NCBI RefSeq assembly: GCF_000172415.1
Contig: NZ_ABLD01000003.1
Location: forward strand, 124,001-188,000
Length of the DNA stretch: 64,000 nt
DNA from: Paraburkholderia graminis C4D1M
GTDB taxonomy: Bacteria; Pseudomonadota; Gammaproteobacteria; Burkholderiales; Burkholderiaceae
Direction: 5' to 3'
The first letter of the stretch is position 1. Each line of letters starts with the position of its first letter. Both the position numbers and the translations under genes were made by a program. The notes below the pieces were generated by a model. The model saw only the letters and a list, made by a program, of their open reading frames with translations. It was not told the DNA's origin and made no database searches. Below are positions 8,380-17,967 of this stretch, in pieces.

Positions 8380-9057
8380 ATGAACACTACACAAGATCTG
8401 TCGATCGTTTCTCTCGTACTCAATGCGAGCCTGCTGGCGCAGGCCGTCATGGCCCTCCTGCTGCTGCTGTCGCTGTTGTCGTGGACTTTCATCTTCCGCA
8501 AGTGGTTTGCGATCCGCCGGGCGCGCGCGCAAACTGAGCGTTTCGAACGCGATTTCTGGTCGGGCGGCGACCTGCAGGCGCTGTATCAAAGTGCCGCGAA
8601 TAACCGTCACACCATCGGCGCGCTAGAGCGAATTTTCGAATCCGGCATGCGCGAATTTCTCAAGGGCAAGGAGAAACGCCTGAACGACCCGGGCGCGATT
8701 CTCGACGGCGCGCGCCGTGCAATGCGTGCCGCGTTCCAGCGTGAAATGGACGTGCTTGAGGCCAACCTCGCGTTTCTCGCGTCGGTCGGTTCGGTCAGCC
8801 CGTATATCGGTCTGTTCGGCACGGTCTGGGGGATCATGAATGCGTTTCGCGGACTCGCCAACGTGCAGCAGGCCACGCTTGCGAACGTCGCGCCGGGCAT
8901 CGCCGAGGCATTGACCGCCACCGCGATCGGCCTCTTTGCCGCGATTCCCGCGGTGGTCGCGTATAACCGCTACGCGCACGACATCGACCGTCTGGCGATC
9001 CGCTTCGAGACCTTCATCGAAGAGTTCTCGAACATCTTGCAGCGCCAGGCGCACTAA
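8380..9057 (+). CDS. tolQ: Tol-Pal system subunit TolQ
   Basis: A 225-residue inner-membrane protein of the ExbB/MotA family with three membrane segments (about residues 12-40, 125-155 and 165-190), including SPYIGLFGTVWGIMNAF, the conserved pore helix. With TolR it forms the proton-driven motor that energises TolA. The ATG at 8380 gives the normal N-terminus (MNTTQDLSIVSLVLNAS). The next gene tolR begins 10 bp after its stop. Confidence 0.97.
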   Translation: MNTTQDLSIVSLVLNASLLAQAVMALLLLLSLLSWTFIFRKWFAIRRARAQTERFERDFWSGGDLQALYQSAANNRHTIGALERIFESGMREFLKGKEKRLNDPGAILDGARRAMRAAFQREMDVLEANLAFLASVGSVSPYIGLFGTVWGIMNAFRGLANVQQATLANVAPGIAEALTATAIGLFAAIPAVVAYNRYAHDIDRLAIRFETFIEEFSNILQRQAH

Positions 9058-9067
9058 GGAGTCCACG

Positions 9068-9514
9068 ATGGCAGGCTCTCGCTCCTCCAGCATGCGCGGC
9101 GGCCGCTCGCGCCGCGCGATGTCCGACATCAACGTCGTGCCGTATATCGACGTGATGCTCGTGCTGCTCGTCATCTTCATGGTGACCGCGCCGCTCGTCG
9201 CGCCGTCCATCGTCAATCTGCCGACAGTCGGCGGCGCCGCGCCGCAGCAGCAAACGCCGCCCGTGATCGTCAACATTCGCGCGGACGGCAACATGAGCGT
9301 CAAGTACAAGGACGACGCGGGCGCGCAGCAGCAGGAGGACATGACGAAAGCCGGGCTTAACGGCTTCATCGCCGACCGCGCGCAGTCGCATCCCGATCAG
9401 CCTGTCGTGATCGCCGCCGACAAGACCGTGAAGTATGAAGTCGTGATGAATGTGATGTCCGAGCTCAAGGCTCGCGGCGTCAAACGCGTTGGATTGCTCG
9501 TCAAATCGCAATGA
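9068..9514 (+). CDS. tolR: Tol-Pal system subunit TolR
   Basis: A 148-residue ExbD/TolR family protein. A short basic N-terminus precedes DINVVPYIDVMLVLLVIFMV, a single membrane helix with the essential proton-carrying Asp at residue 28. The periplasmic domain follows. An AGGAG-like site lies upstream of the ATG at 9068. Its last codons overlap the start of tolA (ATGA at 9511). Confidence 0.97.
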   Translation: MAGSRSSSMRGGRSRRAMSDINVVPYIDVMLVLLVIFMVTAPLVAPSIVNLPTVGGAAPQQQTPPVIVNIRADGNMSVKYKDDAGAQQQEDMTKAGLNGFIADRAQSHPDQPVVIAADKTVKYEVVMNVMSELKARGVKRVGLLVKSQ

Positions 9515-10524
9515 TCCGTAAGAACACCGACTATCCGCTCCAGCCACCGCGTGAACGCGGCACCGGGCGAGCCTTTGCGTTCGCGCTGGTGATGCATGCG
9601 CTGCTCGGGTTCTTCCTGTATCACGGCATCCAGTGGCAAAACAGCACGCCCGAAGGTGCCGAAGCGGAACTGTGGACCGAGGTGCCGGACAGCGTGATTC
9701 CGCGCCCGGTCACGCCGCCGCCCGTACCTGTTGCGCCTGCTCCGCCGGTGCCCGACGAACAGGCCGACATCGCGTTGCAGGAAAAGAAGCGCAAGCAGCA
9801 GGAAGCGGCGCGCGAGGCGCAACTCGCGGAACAGCAGCGTCAGCAGAAGCTCCAGGCTCAGCAGGAAGCTGAGGCGAAGCGCGAGCAGCAACTCGCGGCC
9901 GAACAGGCGGCGCAACTGGCTGCGCAGAAGGCCGCGGCGGCGAAGCAGAAACAACTGCAACAGCAGCAACAGGCGGACAAGCTCAAGCAACAGCAACTGG
10001 CCGAGCAGAAAAAGCAGCAACTGAAAGAACAGCAGGACGAACAGCAGAAACAGGCCGAAGCCGAAGCGCAGAAGAAGGCTGATGCGCAGAAGGCGGCCAA
10101 GGCAAAGGCGCAAGCGGAAGCCGCGGCGCAGGCGAAGAAACTCGACGCCGAACGTCGCGCGCGCCTCGCGCAAATGCAGGGCATGGCAGGGCCTCCGGGC
10201 TCGACCGGCAATGGCCTCGGCAAGAGCGGCACGGGCAGCGGCTCGGGCGGCAATGCGGCATCGCCCGGTTATGCGGACAAGGTTCGGCGCGTGGTGCGGC
10301 CGAACATTTCGTGGGGTGGCGAGACCGAGGGTCTCGAGACCGTGATCGCCGTTCGTTGCTCGCCGACCGGCACGCTGTTGAGCGCGACGATCGCGCACAG
10401 CAGCGGCAATGCGGCGTGGGACGATGCCGCGCTGCGAGCCGTTCAGCGTTCCGATCCGATGCCTCAGGACATCGACGGAAAAACGCCGGGGAGTTTCAGG
10501 ATCACGTTGCGGCCGGCCGGTTGA
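9511..10524 (+). CDS. tolA: cell envelope integrity protein TolA
   Basis: A 337-residue protein with TolA architecture. One N-terminal membrane helix (about residues 18-38, ending near YHGIQWQN) is followed by a Pro-rich stretch. Then comes a long Gln/Ala/Lys/Glu-rich helical stalk (about residues 85-220), a Gly/Ser linker and a C-terminal TonB/TolA-type domain (VRPNISW ... DAALRAVQRSDPMP). It links the TolQR motor to TolB/Pal across the periplasm. The stalk DNA is repetitive (CAG/GCG-rich), so its length may vary between strains. Confidence 0.95.
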   Translation: MIRKNTDYPLQPPRERGTGRAFAFALVMHALLGFFLYHGIQWQNSTPEGAEAELWTEVPDSVIPRPVTPPPVPVAPAPPVPDEQADIALQEKKRKQQEAAREAQLAEQQRQQKLQAQQEAEAKREQQLAAEQAAQLAAQKAAAAKQKQLQQQQQADKLKQQQLAEQKKQQLKEQQDEQQKQAEAEAQKKADAQKAAKAKAQAEAAAQAKKLDAERRARLAQMQGMAGPPGSTGNGLGKSGTGSGSGGNAASPGYADKVRRVVRPNISWGGETEGLETVIAVRCSPTGTLLSATIAHSSGNAAWDDAALRAVQRSDPMPQDIDGKTPGSFRITLRPAG

Positions 10525-10659
10525 CGGCAGCCTGACAGTGGGTGACAGCAGGCCCCGCGCCCCTTTCGGCGCGGCGCACTCGGGAACGAAATAGTCGTTT
10601 TCCGGTCTGTCTGCTGTCGCGAAGCTTTAGTAAAACCGTTTTTGGGGAATCCATACAGC

Positions 10660-11952
10660 ATGAGTTTGATGACCAAGCTAGGCCTGCGGACACTTGTAGC
10701 GTCGTGCCTGATCGCCGCCGGCGGCGCCGCGAACGCGCAACTCAACGTGCTCGTCACGGGCGTCGGGTCCACCCAGTTTCCGATCGCAACGGCGAACTTC
10801 GCCAATGAAGCGAACTCGCCGCAGCAGGTCAGCACCATCGTGCGTCAGGACCTGCAGCGCAGCGGCAAATTCACCAACATCGACGCGGGTTCTGCGCCCG
10901 TTCCCGAAACGGCTTCCGTCGATCTCGGAAGCTGGAAGGCGAAGGGCGCGAATGCGTTCGTGGCCGGCAGCGTGAACCGCCTGCCGAACGGCCAGTACGA
11001 AGTGCGCTTCAAGCTGTACGACACGGTCAAGGGCGAAAGTCTCGGCGGCCTCGTGCTGGTGAGCCCGGAAAGCGGCCTGCGCATGAGCGCGCATAAAGTG
11101 GCCGACTACATCTACGCCAAGCTGATGGGCGGCCGCGGCGCGTTCGCCACGCGGCTGTCGTATGTCATCAAGAGCGGCAACCGCTATCAGTTGCAGATTT
11201 CGGATTCCGACGGCCAGGACGCGCACATCGCGCTGTCGAGCCCCGAGCCGATCATCTCGCCGGCATGGTCGCCTGACGGCACCAAGGTCGCTTACGTTTC
11301 GTTCGAGAAGAAGAAGCCGATCGTCTATATTCACGATCTGCCTACGGGGCGCCGCATCGTCGTGTCCGATCAGAAGGGCAATAACAGCGCGCCCGCGTGG
11401 TCGCCGGACGGCCGCACGCTCGCCGTCGCGCTCTCGCGCACGGGCAACACGCAGATCTTCGCGGTCAATGCGGACGGCAGCGGCCTGCGCCGTCTCACAC
11501 AGGGCAGCTCGATCGACACCGAGCCGACCTTCTCGCCCGACGGCCAGTCGATCTATTTCACGAGCGACCGCGGCGGCCAACCGCAGATCTACAAGATGTC
11601 GGCGCAAGGCGAAAGCGCCGGCGGCGCACAGCGCGTCACGTTCACCGGCAGCTACAACACGAGCCCGCGCGTGAGCCCGGACGGCAAGCAACTCGCGTAT
11701 ATTTCGCGCGTCGGCGGCGGCTTCAAGCTGTATATCCAGGACTTGCAAGGCGGAACCGCCACGGGCCTGACGGACACGACACATGACGAATCGCCGAGCT
11801 TCGCGGCGAACGGTCAGTACATTCTTTACGCCACTCAGGTGAACGGCCGTGGCGTATTGGCCGCGGTTTCGACCGACGGTCGCACCCGGCAGGTCCTGTC
11901 AGTGCAGGGAGGCAGCGTACGCGAGCCGTCCTGGGGCCCTTTCATGCAATAA
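10660..11952 (+). CDS. tolB: Tol-Pal system protein TolB
   Basis: A 430-residue periplasmic protein. A Sec signal peptide ends GAANA before QLNVLVTG. An N-terminal domain (about residues 25-160) precedes a six-bladed beta-propeller whose blades show repeated SPDG motifs ([40 protein letters not shown]). The ATG at 10660 is chosen since it begins the signal peptide; an in-frame start at 10642 adds six residues. TolB binds Pal and the TolA C-terminal domain. Confidence 0.96.
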   Translation: MSLMTKLGLRTLVASCLIAAGGAANAQLNVLVTGVGSTQFPIATANFANEANSPQQVSTIVRQDLQRSGKFTNIDAGSAPVPETASVDLGSWKAKGANAFVAGSVNRLPNGQYEVRFKLYDTVKGESLGGLVLVSPESGLRMSAHKVADYIYAKLMGGRGAFATRLSYVIKSGNRYQLQISDSDGQDAHIALSSPEPIISPAWSPDGTKVAYVSFEKKKPIVYIHDLPTGRRIVVSDQKGNNSAPAWSPDGRTLAVALSRTGNTQIFAVNADGSGLRRLTQGSSIDTEPTFSPDGQSIYFTSDRGGQPQIYKMSAQGESAGGAQRVTFTGSYNTSPRVSPDGKQLAYISRVGGGFKLYIQDLQGGTATGLTDTTHDESPSFAANGQYILYATQVNGRGVLAAVSTDGRTRQVLSVQGGSVREPSWGPFMQ

Positions 11953-11995
11953 CGTTGACGCAATAACTGATGCAATAACACAAGGAGAGTACAAA

Positions 11996-12505
11996 ATGAT
12001 GTCCAAACTTCGCTTCGCATTTGCAGTTCTCATGGTCGGCGCATTGGCCGCGTGTCACTCGGGCGTCAAGCTCGACGAAAACGCTAACAAGGGCGGCGCA
12101 GTCTCCACGCAGCCGAACCCGAACGATGTCGCGCAAGTGAACGTCGATCCGTTGAACGACCCGAACAGCCCGCTCGCGAAGCGCAGCATTTACTTCGACT
12201 TCGACAGCTACTCGGTGAAGGACGACTACCAGTCGCTGCTCCAGCAACACTCGCAGTACCTGAAGAGCCATCCGCAACGCCACGTGCTGATCCAGGGCAA
12301 TACCGACGAGCGCGGCACGAGCGAGTACAACCTGGCACTCGGCCAGAAGCGTGCTGAAGCTGTGCGCCGTTCGCTGTCGCTGATGGGCGTGACGGACTCG
12401 CAAATGGAAGCCGTGAGCCTCGGCAAGGAAAAGCCGCAAGCCACGGGTCATGACGAATCGTCGTGGGCACAGAACCGCCGCGCCGACCTCGTGTACCAAC
12501 AGTAA
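11996..12505 (+). CDS. pal: peptidoglycan-associated lipoprotein Pal
   Basis: A 169-residue outer-membrane lipoprotein. The lipobox LAAC has the lipidated Cys at residue 20, followed by an OmpA-like peptidoglycan-binding domain with YFDFDSYSVKDDY and the NTDERGTSEYNLALGQKRA motif. A clear ribosome site AAGGAGAG precedes the ATG at 11996. It anchors the outer membrane to peptidoglycan and is recycled to the septum by TolQRA. Confidence 0.97.
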   Translation: MMSKLRFAFAVLMVGALAACHSGVKLDENANKGGAVSTQPNPNDVAQVNVDPLNDPNSPLAKRSIYFDFDSYSVKDDYQSLLQQHSQYLKSHPQRHVLIQGNTDERGTSEYNLALGQKRAEAVRRSLSLMGVTDSQMEAVSLGKEKPQATGHDESSWAQNRRADLVYQQ

Positions 12506-12515
12506 GTAACGGGTG

Positions 12516-13274
12516 ATGAGCCGAATGACGCATCGTTTCTCCTGGCTGCGATTTGCCGCAGCGGCCTGCGTCGCGGGCACGGTCTTTACGGCTGTGCCGG
12601 CGCACGCCGGCATCTTCGACGACGATCAGGCCCGCCAGGCCATTCTCGATCTGCGGGCGAAGACCGATAGTCTGTCGAGCCAGTTGTCGGCAGCGCAGCG
12701 CACGATCCTCGATCAGTCCAACCGTCTCGACCAGTTGAATCAGCAGGTCGCGACGCTGCGCGGGCAGAACGAGGACATGGGCAATCAGCTCGCCACGCTG
12801 CAAAAACAGCAGAAGGACTACTACACCGACCTTGACACGCGCCTGAAGAAATTCGAGCCGCAGCAGCAAACGGTCGATGGTGTCCAGGGCGAAGTTCAGC
12901 CGGGCGAAACCGATGCGTTCAATGCGGCTTCACAGCAGTTCCGCAACGGCGACTTCAAGAACGCGGCGGCGTCGTTCCGTAGCTTCATCGCCAAGTTTCC
13001 GAGCAGTCCGTATCAGCCGACCGCGCAGTACTGGCTCGGCAACGCGCTGTATGCGCTGCGCGATTACAAGGGCTCGACGGCGACCTGGCAGGGTGTCGTG
13101 AAGAACTATCCGCAGCATCCGCGGGCGCCGGAGGCGTTGCTCGCGATTGCGAACAATCAGCTCGAGCAAGGCCAGAAGGCTGCGGCCAAGAAGACGCTTG
13201 AGCAGATCGTCGCGCAATACGGCGGCTCGGACGTCGCACAGTCCGCGCAGAGCAAGCTGTCGCAGATCAAGTAG
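12516..13274 (+). CDS. cpoB: cell division coordinator CpoB (YbgF), periplasmic TPR protein
   Basis: A 252-residue protein starting at the ATG at 12516; a GTG at 12513 directly before it is also possible. The signal peptide ends VPAHA before GIFDDDQAR. An N-terminal coiled coil (about residues 35-95, Gln/Leu-rich) drives trimerisation. The C-terminal tetratricopeptide repeats include YWLGNALYALRDYKGS and PRAPEALLAIANNQ. CpoB coordinates Tol function with PBP1B during division. It is last in the tol-pal cluster, followed by a terminator hairpin at 13402-13436. Confidence 0.93.
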   Translation: MSRMTHRFSWLRFAAAACVAGTVFTAVPAHAGIFDDDQARQAILDLRAKTDSLSSQLSAAQRTILDQSNRLDQLNQQVATLRGQNEDMGNQLATLQKQQKDYYTDLDTRLKKFEPQQQTVDGVQGEVQPGETDAFNAASQQFRNGDFKNAAASFRSFIAKFPSSPYQPTAQYWLGNALYALRDYKGSTATWQGVVKNYPQHPRAPEALLAIANNQLEQGQKAAAKKTLEQIVAQYGGSDVAQSAQSKLSQIK

Positions 13275-13401
13275 GCGGTTTGGTGGTCGTCGCGTTGGCG
13301 TAGTTGATCGTTGAGCGGTTGAGTCGTTGCTTGAGTCGTCGGCTGTAACGCGCAGTGTCTGCAAAGTGTCAGAAAGATAGTCACGCGCGCCTCTCGCTGG
13401 A

Positions 13402-13436
13402 AAGCCCGGGTCTCCACATCGGAAGCCCGGGCTTTT
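13402..13436 (+). terminator. intrinsic terminator after the tol-pal-cpoB operon
   Basis: Inverted repeat AAGCCCGGG / CCCGGGCTT with a 15-nt loop, followed by TT and a pyrimidine-rich tail. It lies about 130 bp past cpoB and before the tRNA promoter. Confidence 0.7.
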
Positions 13437-13484
13437 CACTATCCGGATTGCTTCGCACAGTCATTGGCGGATGCGCGGAATGGG

Positions 13485-13514
13485 TTGACAGCCCCTTCGG
13501 GCCGTCGATATAAT
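13485..13514 (+). promoter_or_regulatory. consensus sigma-70 promoter of tRNA-Lys
   Basis: TTGACA at 13485-13490 and TATAAT at 13509-13514, both perfect consensus, with an 18-bp spacer. The tRNA 5' end follows 14 bp after the -10 box. Confidence 0.9.
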
Positions 13515-13528
13515 TTCGCTTCTCTTTT

Positions 13529-13604
13529 GGGTCGTTAGCTCAGCTGGTAGAGCAGCGGACTTTTAATCCGTTGGTCACAGGTTCGAATCCCGTACGGCCT
13601 ACCA
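13529..13604 (+). tRNA. tRNA-Lys (anticodon UUU)
   Basis: A 76-nt cloverleaf including an encoded CCA end. The acceptor strand GGGTCGT pairs with ACGGCCT (one G-U at the end). The D-arm is GCTCAGCTGGTAGAGC, the anticodon loop CTTTTAA has TTT at 13562-13564, and the T-arm carries GGTTCGAATCC. It closely resembles E. coli tRNA-Lys. It is a single gene with its own consensus promoter and terminator. Confidence 0.98.
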
Positions 13605-13612
13605 AAAGATTC

Positions 13613-13654
13613 AAGGGCTTACACGCGTCAGCGTCGTAAGCCCTTTTCTTTTTG
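13613..13654 (+). terminator. intrinsic terminator of tRNA-Lys
   Basis: Perfect 10-bp stem AAGGGCTTAC / GTAAGCCCTT (13613-13622 and 13636-13645), followed by a T-rich tail TTCTTTTTG. It begins 9 nt after the CCA end. Confidence 0.9.
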
Positions 13655-13944
13655 CGTCGCAGTTTCTCTGCTCGCTCCAGAAACGCCCAAGCCCGAACCC
13701 AAGTCCAAGCAAAGCCCAAAAAAGCAGAAGCCTCCGCTCAACTCTCTGTACTTTTCCACAGCATCCCACGCCCGTTCACCAACGCAACTTCGCACATTCC
13801 GACAACGCTACGGACTCCGAACGTGATCATTTATTGAGACATAAAGACGTGCAATGATCGCCGCAGTCTGACTCAGCCGCTGTCAAGCAGCGCAGGCAGA
13901 CGCTCTCGCAACACCGCAACGTGCGGCGCTTTCATTCCATCGAT
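13655..13944. other. intergenic region after tRNA-Lys
   Basis: About 290 bp with lower GC and short imperfect repeats (CCAAGCCC/CCCAAGTCC/AAGCCC). A 61-codon open frame at 13652-13837 has no coding character. No integrase, attachment repeat or promoter could be supported. Confidence 0.4.
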
Positions 13945-14319
13945 ATGACCAATTTTCTGTTCGATCTCGCCTCGAATCTTGCGTTGCTGGCAATCGTGCT
14001 GGTTGCATGCCATCTGTGTAATCGTCTGATACCGGGCGCTGCGCTAAACGGTTCGCGCGTCTTTGCCGCGCTCGTGTTCGCCGCGGTGCTGCTCGACGCG
14101 GCCCTTACCTTTCTCGTGTTCGCGGACGCCCGAACCCGTTATGGCCAGTTCAGCACGTCGACGGCGTTTTTTACGCGTAGCGCGGCGTACGCGCTCGCTG
14201 TCGTTGCCGCGTTTGTCTGGAGCAGTCGCAGCCGTCGCAACGTGCTCGCGAAAGCAAGCGCGGACAAAGCGCTCGTCATCCCGACATCGCCGTACACGGA
14301 ATCTCATTTGCCGATGTGA
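13945..14319 (+). CDS. hypothetical four-helix membrane protein
   Basis: A 124-residue protein of unknown function. Four hydrophobic segments (about residues 5-25, 37-60, 78-100 with a short polar break) alternate with Arg-rich loops (DARTRYGQFST, SSRSRRN). The tail is hydrophilic. I start at the ATG at 13945; a GTG at 13921 would add eight residues, and neither has a good ribosome site. It is flanked by the tRNA and a bidirectional terminator, so it is a single-gene unit. Codon use looks like the neighbours. Confidence 0.6.
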   Translation: MTNFLFDLASNLALLAIVLVACHLCNRLIPGAALNGSRVFAALVFAAVLLDAALTFLVFADARTRYGQFSTSTAFFTRSAAYALAVVAAFVWSSRSRRNVLAKASADKALVIPTSPYTESHLPM

Positions 14320-14358
14320 ACCGCCGCGTCCTTAACGTGTCGGCGGTCCCGCAAAATA

Positions 14359-14392
14359 AAAACGGCGTCGCGAAAAATCGCGACGCCGTTTT
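14359..14392. terminator. bidirectional terminator between convergent genes
   Basis: Perfect 15-bp stem with AAAACGGCGTCGCGA at 14359-14373 and its complement at 14378-14392 around an AAAA loop. A-rich on the left and T-rich on the right, so it can stop transcription from both the plus-strand membrane protein gene and the minus-strand dedA gene. Confidence 0.92.
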
Positions 14393-14434
14393 GTTCATGC
14401 AGAAACCTTAGCGGGCTATCCGAGCGATGCCGGT

Positions 14435-15100
14435 TTAGCTCGGCTTCGACGCGTTCTTGCGCGTCATCTTCCACAGCGCGCCGAGCACGACCGGCACAAT
14501 CGCCGCGCCAATGCCGACCAGCACGATCACATTCAGGTATTGGCGGATGAACGGAATGTTGCCGAAGAAATAGCCGAGCAGTACGAGCAGCAACACCCAG
14601 AACAGCGCACCGGCGATATTGAAAAGCTGAAACCGGCTGACCGTCATCTCCGACGCACCGGCGACAAACGGCGCAAACGTGCGCACCACCGGAATGAAGC
14701 GCGCGAGCACGATCGTCTTGCCGCCGTGCTTTTCATAGAAGTCGTGCGTTTTCTGCAGCGCGCGCCGATCCAGGAAACGCTCGAGCATGGGAATGCGCGA
14801 GTTGAAAACCTTGGGACCGATCGATCGTCCGATCATGTAGTTGACGGTATTGCCGGTCGTTGCCGCGACGAACAGCAGCAGAATCAGCAAACCGAGATTC
14901 ATCTGCCCAGCCGCGCAAAACGCGCCGCCGATGAACAGCAGCGAATCGCCCGGCAGAAACGGCAGAATCACGAGCCCCGTTTCGCAGAACACGATCAGGA
15001 AAAGGACCGCATAGACCCAGGCGCCGTACACGTGGATGAATTCCCCAAGGAACTTGTCGATGTGCAGCACGAGGTTGGCGAGATGTAGCAGCGTGTCCAA
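14435..15100 (-). CDS. DedA family (SNARE-associated) membrane protein
   Basis: A 221-residue integral membrane protein. I choose a TTG start at 15100 because AAAGGA lies 6 nt upstream and the typical N-terminus follows (MDTLLHLANLVLHIDKFL). Conserved DedA features are the motif FCETGLVILPFLPGDSLLF (about residues 40-58), the Gly/Arg-bearing GRFIPVVRTFAPFVAGAS-type loop (ARFIPVVRTFAPFVAG) and several helices. DedA proteins act in undecaprenyl phosphate or phospholipid flipping and membrane homeostasis. Confidence 0.9.
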   Translation of the reverse strand: MDTLLHLANLVLHIDKFLGEFIHVYGAWVYAVLFLIVFCETGLVILPFLPGDSLLFIGGAFCAAGQMNLGLLILLLFVAATTGNTVNYMIGRSIGPKVFNSRIPMLERFLDRRALQKTHDFYEKHGGKTIVLARFIPVVRTFAPFVAGASEMTVSRFQLFNIAGALFWVLLLVLLGYFFGNIPFIRQYLNVIVLVGIGAAIVPVVLGALWKMTRKNASKPS

Positions 15101-15281
15101 AAAGCGTCCTTTATCAAGCGAAAATGAGCGTGGCGGGAAAATCCGGCGGAGTTTTACTGGCGATCGCGGCAAGCGTCGCCGACCCCGCAAATTGACCGCG
15201 TCATGATACAGAAAGTGCCCGGTCGATCCTGGAAAATCTCCGGCACGTTTACGCCATTCCAGGACGGCCGCGCCGAATCGC

Positions 15282-15287
15282 TATAAT
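15282..15287 (+). promoter_or_regulatory. -10 box of mutL
   Basis: TATAAT ends 6 nt before the mutL ATG, implying a leaderless or nearly leaderless mRNA. No clear -35 was seen at the right distance. Confidence 0.5.
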
Positions 15288-15293
15288 TTCGCC

Positions 15294-17417
15294 ATGTCCG
15301 AATTCCCCGAAACGCCCGCCCGCGCCGACGCCTCCGCCGCTGCTGCCAGCACACAGAGCACGCCGAGTGCGCCGGGCACGCCCGCGCCGCGGCCGCTGCG
15401 CGCGATCCAGCCGCTGCCCGATCAGCTTATCAGCCAGATTGCCGCCGGCGAGGTGGTCGAGCGGCCGGCATCGGTCGTGAAGGAGTTGCTGGAAAACGCA
15501 CTCGACGCAGGCGCGCAGACGTTGCGCATCATGCTCGATGAAGGCGGCGTCAAACGTATTTCGATTACCGACGACGGCTGCGGCATTCCCGAGAACGAAC
15601 TGGCGCTCGCGTTGATGCGCCACGCGACCAGCAAGATCCGCTCGCTCGCCGAACTCGAGGCAGTGGCCACGCTCGGGTTTCGCGGCGAGGCGCTCGCGTC
15701 GATCGCGTCGGTCGCGCAAATGACGATCACGAGCCGCACGGCCGATGCGCCGCACGCGATGCGCGTCGATGCGCAAACGGGTGTGCTGAGCCCCGCCGCA
15801 GGCACGCAAGGCACCACGATCGAAGTGCGCGAGCTGTACTTCAACACGCCGGCGCGCCGCAAATTCCTGAAGAGCGAACAGACCGAACTCGGACATTGTC
15901 TCGAGCAGATTCGACGCGCCGCGCTGGCGCGTCCGGACGTCGCGATTTCGGTGCTGCATAACGGCAAGGCGGTCGAGCATTGGAACGCGAGCGAACCGCC
16001 GGTGCGGGTCGCGAAGATACTCGGCGAAACTTTCGCGACTGCTCATCTGCCGCTCGACGAGTCGGCCGGCCCGCTCGCCGTCTACGGTTGCGCGGGTCTT
16101 CCGACCGCGAGCCGCGGGCGCTCGGATCAGCAGTACTTCTTCGTCAATGGCCGTTTCGTGCGCGACAAGCTGCTCACGCACGCGGTGCGCGCCGCCTATG
16201 AAGACGTGCTGCACGGCGATCGTTATCCGTCGTATGTGCTGTTTCTCGATCTGCCGCCCGAAGCGGTCGATGTGAACGTGCATCCGTCGAAGATCGAAGT
16301 GCGCTTCCGCGATTCGCGCTCGATTCATCAGTTCGTTTTTCACGCGGTTCAGCGGGCGTTGGCGCGTCATGCGGGCGCGTCGCCCGAAACGACGGCGGGC
16401 GGGCATGCGGCGCATTTGCAGGCGTCGGCGGGCGGAGGGGTTTCGTTGGGGACCCCGGCGTTTGGGGCGTCGTCCTTTGGCACGTCGCCGTCTGGCGCGT
16501 CGCCCATTAGCGGGGCGGGGTTTGGCGCGTCAGCGTCAGCCGCAACCGGTGCAGGCGGCTTCGGTGGGAACGCATCGAGCGGCCCGGCGAGCAGCGGCTT
16601 CAACGCGTCGCAGCCCGGCAACACCTGGATGCGCCAGTCGCGCATGACGCAGGGCACGCTGCCCGTCGCGCAGCCGCTCGCTTTCTACGACGCGCTGTTC
16701 GGCCGCAAAGACAACAGCGGGGTCGCGCAGCAAGGCGCGACGCTTTTCGAAGCACGCGATTCCGCCGCCGAAGGCGCGTCGCCGTATAACACGTCGGCGT
16801 CCTACGCCTCGCCCACGTTCAATCCCGCCGACGACCAGCCACTCGGCTTCGCGCTCGGCCAGATCCACGGCATCTATGTGCTCGCGCAGAATGCGCACGG
16901 GCTCGTGATCGTCGATATGCACGCCGCGCACGAGCGCATTCTGTACGAGCAGTTCAAGAATGCGCTGGCCGATCGCACGATCGCCGTGCAGCCGCTGCTG
17001 ATTCCGCAGACGATGCAGGCCGATGCGGTCGAAATCGGCACCGTCGATGAAGAGCGCGACACGCTCGATGCACTCGGCTTCGATCTCGCCGTGCTGTCGC
17101 CGACCACGCTCGCCATCCGTGCAGTGCCGGCGCTGCTGAAAGACGCCGATTTGCAGGCGCTGGCGCGCGCGGTGCTGTCCGATCTGCACGCGTACGGCGG
17201 CTCGCGTGTGTTGACCGAGCGTCAGCACGAACTGCTCGGCACGCTCGCATGCCATCACGCGGTGCGCGCGAACCGGCGTCTGACGCTCGATGAAATGAAC
17301 GCGCTGCTGCGGCAGATGGAGGCGACCGAACGCGCCGATCAATGCAATCACGGGCGTCCGACGTGGTATCAATTGACGCTGTCCGATCTCGATCGGCTGT
17401 TCATGCGCGGGCAGTGA
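15294..17417 (+). CDS. mutL: DNA mismatch repair protein MutL
   Basis: A 707-residue protein. An Ala/Ser/Thr/Pro-rich N-terminal extension of about 40 residues precedes the GHKL ATPase domain ([39 protein letters not shown]). A long Gly/Ala/Ser-rich linker lies around residues 365-450, with repeated GASPxGxSxFG-like units. The C-terminal dimerisation domain ([14 protein letters not shown] onward) lacks the DQHAxxExxxYE endonuclease motif in canonical form ([15 protein letters not shown] is present), so nicking activity is uncertain. MutL links MutS mismatch recognition to repair effectors. Confidence 0.96.
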   Translation: MSEFPETPARADASAAAASTQSTPSAPGTPAPRPLRAIQPLPDQLISQIAAGEVVERPASVVKELLENALDAGAQTLRIMLDEGGVKRISITDDGCGIPENELALALMRHATSKIRSLAELEAVATLGFRGEALASIASVAQMTITSRTADAPHAMRVDAQTGVLSPAAGTQGTTIEVRELYFNTPARRKFLKSEQTELGHCLEQIRRAALARPDVAISVLHNGKAVEHWNASEPPVRVAKILGETFATAHLPLDESAGPLAVYGCAGLPTASRGRSDQQYFFVNGRFVRDKLLTHAVRAAYEDVLHGDRYPSYVLFLDLPPEAVDVNVHPSKIEVRFRDSRSIHQFVFHAVQRALARHAGASPETTAGGHAAHLQASAGGGVSLGTPAFGASSFGTSPSGASPISGAGFGASASAATGAGGFGGNASSGPASSGFNASQPGNTWMRQSRMTQGTLPVAQPLAFYDALFGRKDNSGVAQQGATLFEARDSAAEGASPYNTSASYASPTFNPADDQPLGFALGQIHGIYVLAQNAHGLVIVDMHAAHERILYEQFKNALADRTIAVQPLLIPQTMQADAVEIGTVDEERDTLDALGFDLAVLSPTTLAIRAVPALLKDADLQALARAVLSDLHAYGGSRVLTERQHELLGTLACHHAVRANRRLTLDEMNALLRQMEATERADQCNHGRPTWYQLTLSDLDRLFMRGQ

Positions 17418-17967
17418 CGGTGGGGGTTTTGGTGCGCGTGATGCGCTCGATGGTCTTGACGCGCGCGACGCCCGCGATGTTGTCGATGCGCCTGATGTTG
17501 TCCATGCGCCTGATGTTGTCGATGCGCCTGATGTTGTCGATGCGGTTCTCGATGCGCCTGATGTTCTCGATGCGCTTTGTACGCTTTGTCCGCTCGATGG
17601 TCCTGATGCGCGCGACGCCCGCGATCTTCCCGATGCGCCTCATGCTCTTGATGCGCTCGATGTGCTTTGTGCGCTTGGTCCGCTCGACGGTCTTGATGCG
17701 CGTGACGCCCGCGAAGTTCTCGATGCGCCTCAACCCCTCGATGCTCTTGATGCCCGCGACGCGCTCGATGCCCTTGATGCCTTCGATGCTCTTGATGCCT
17801 TCGATGCGCCTGATGTTCTCAATGCGCCTGATGCGCTCGATGCGCTTAACGCCCTTCATGCCTTTGGCGCCCTCGATGCTCCCGACGCCCGCAACGCACC
17901 TGATGCGCTCCACGCACGCAACGCCCTCCACACCCCCAGCCCCCGATTGCCGCCCGCCGGCCCACCC
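17418..17967. repeat. 550-bp periodic low-complexity tract between mutL and miaA
   Basis: The tract consists of degenerate, mostly 9-bp-stepped units of the kind GATGCGCCT, GATGCTCTT and GATGTTGTC, repeated dozens of times. Near-identical 18-bp units occur around 17470-17540. Because the period is a multiple of three, several frames are open at once. Plus-frame readings give SMRLML-like or LDALDA-like repeats, and the minus strand gives [12 protein letters not shown] repeats. None has a supported start or a family resemblance, so I treat it as a minisatellite-like non-coding tract. The start of miaA at 17968 lies at its end. Confidence 0.75.

Noticed and set aside
13652..13837. 61-codon open frame after the tRNA-Lys terminator
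   Set aside because: No ribosome site, no coding composition and it starts inside the terminator tail.
13529..13944. tRNA-Lys as a phage or island integration site
   Set aside because: No integrase and no repeat of the tRNA 3' end were found downstream in the window.
17662..17967. N-terminal extension of MiaA with LDA repeats
   Set aside because: It comes entirely from the periodic tract, has no ribosome site, and the family N-terminus starts at 17968.
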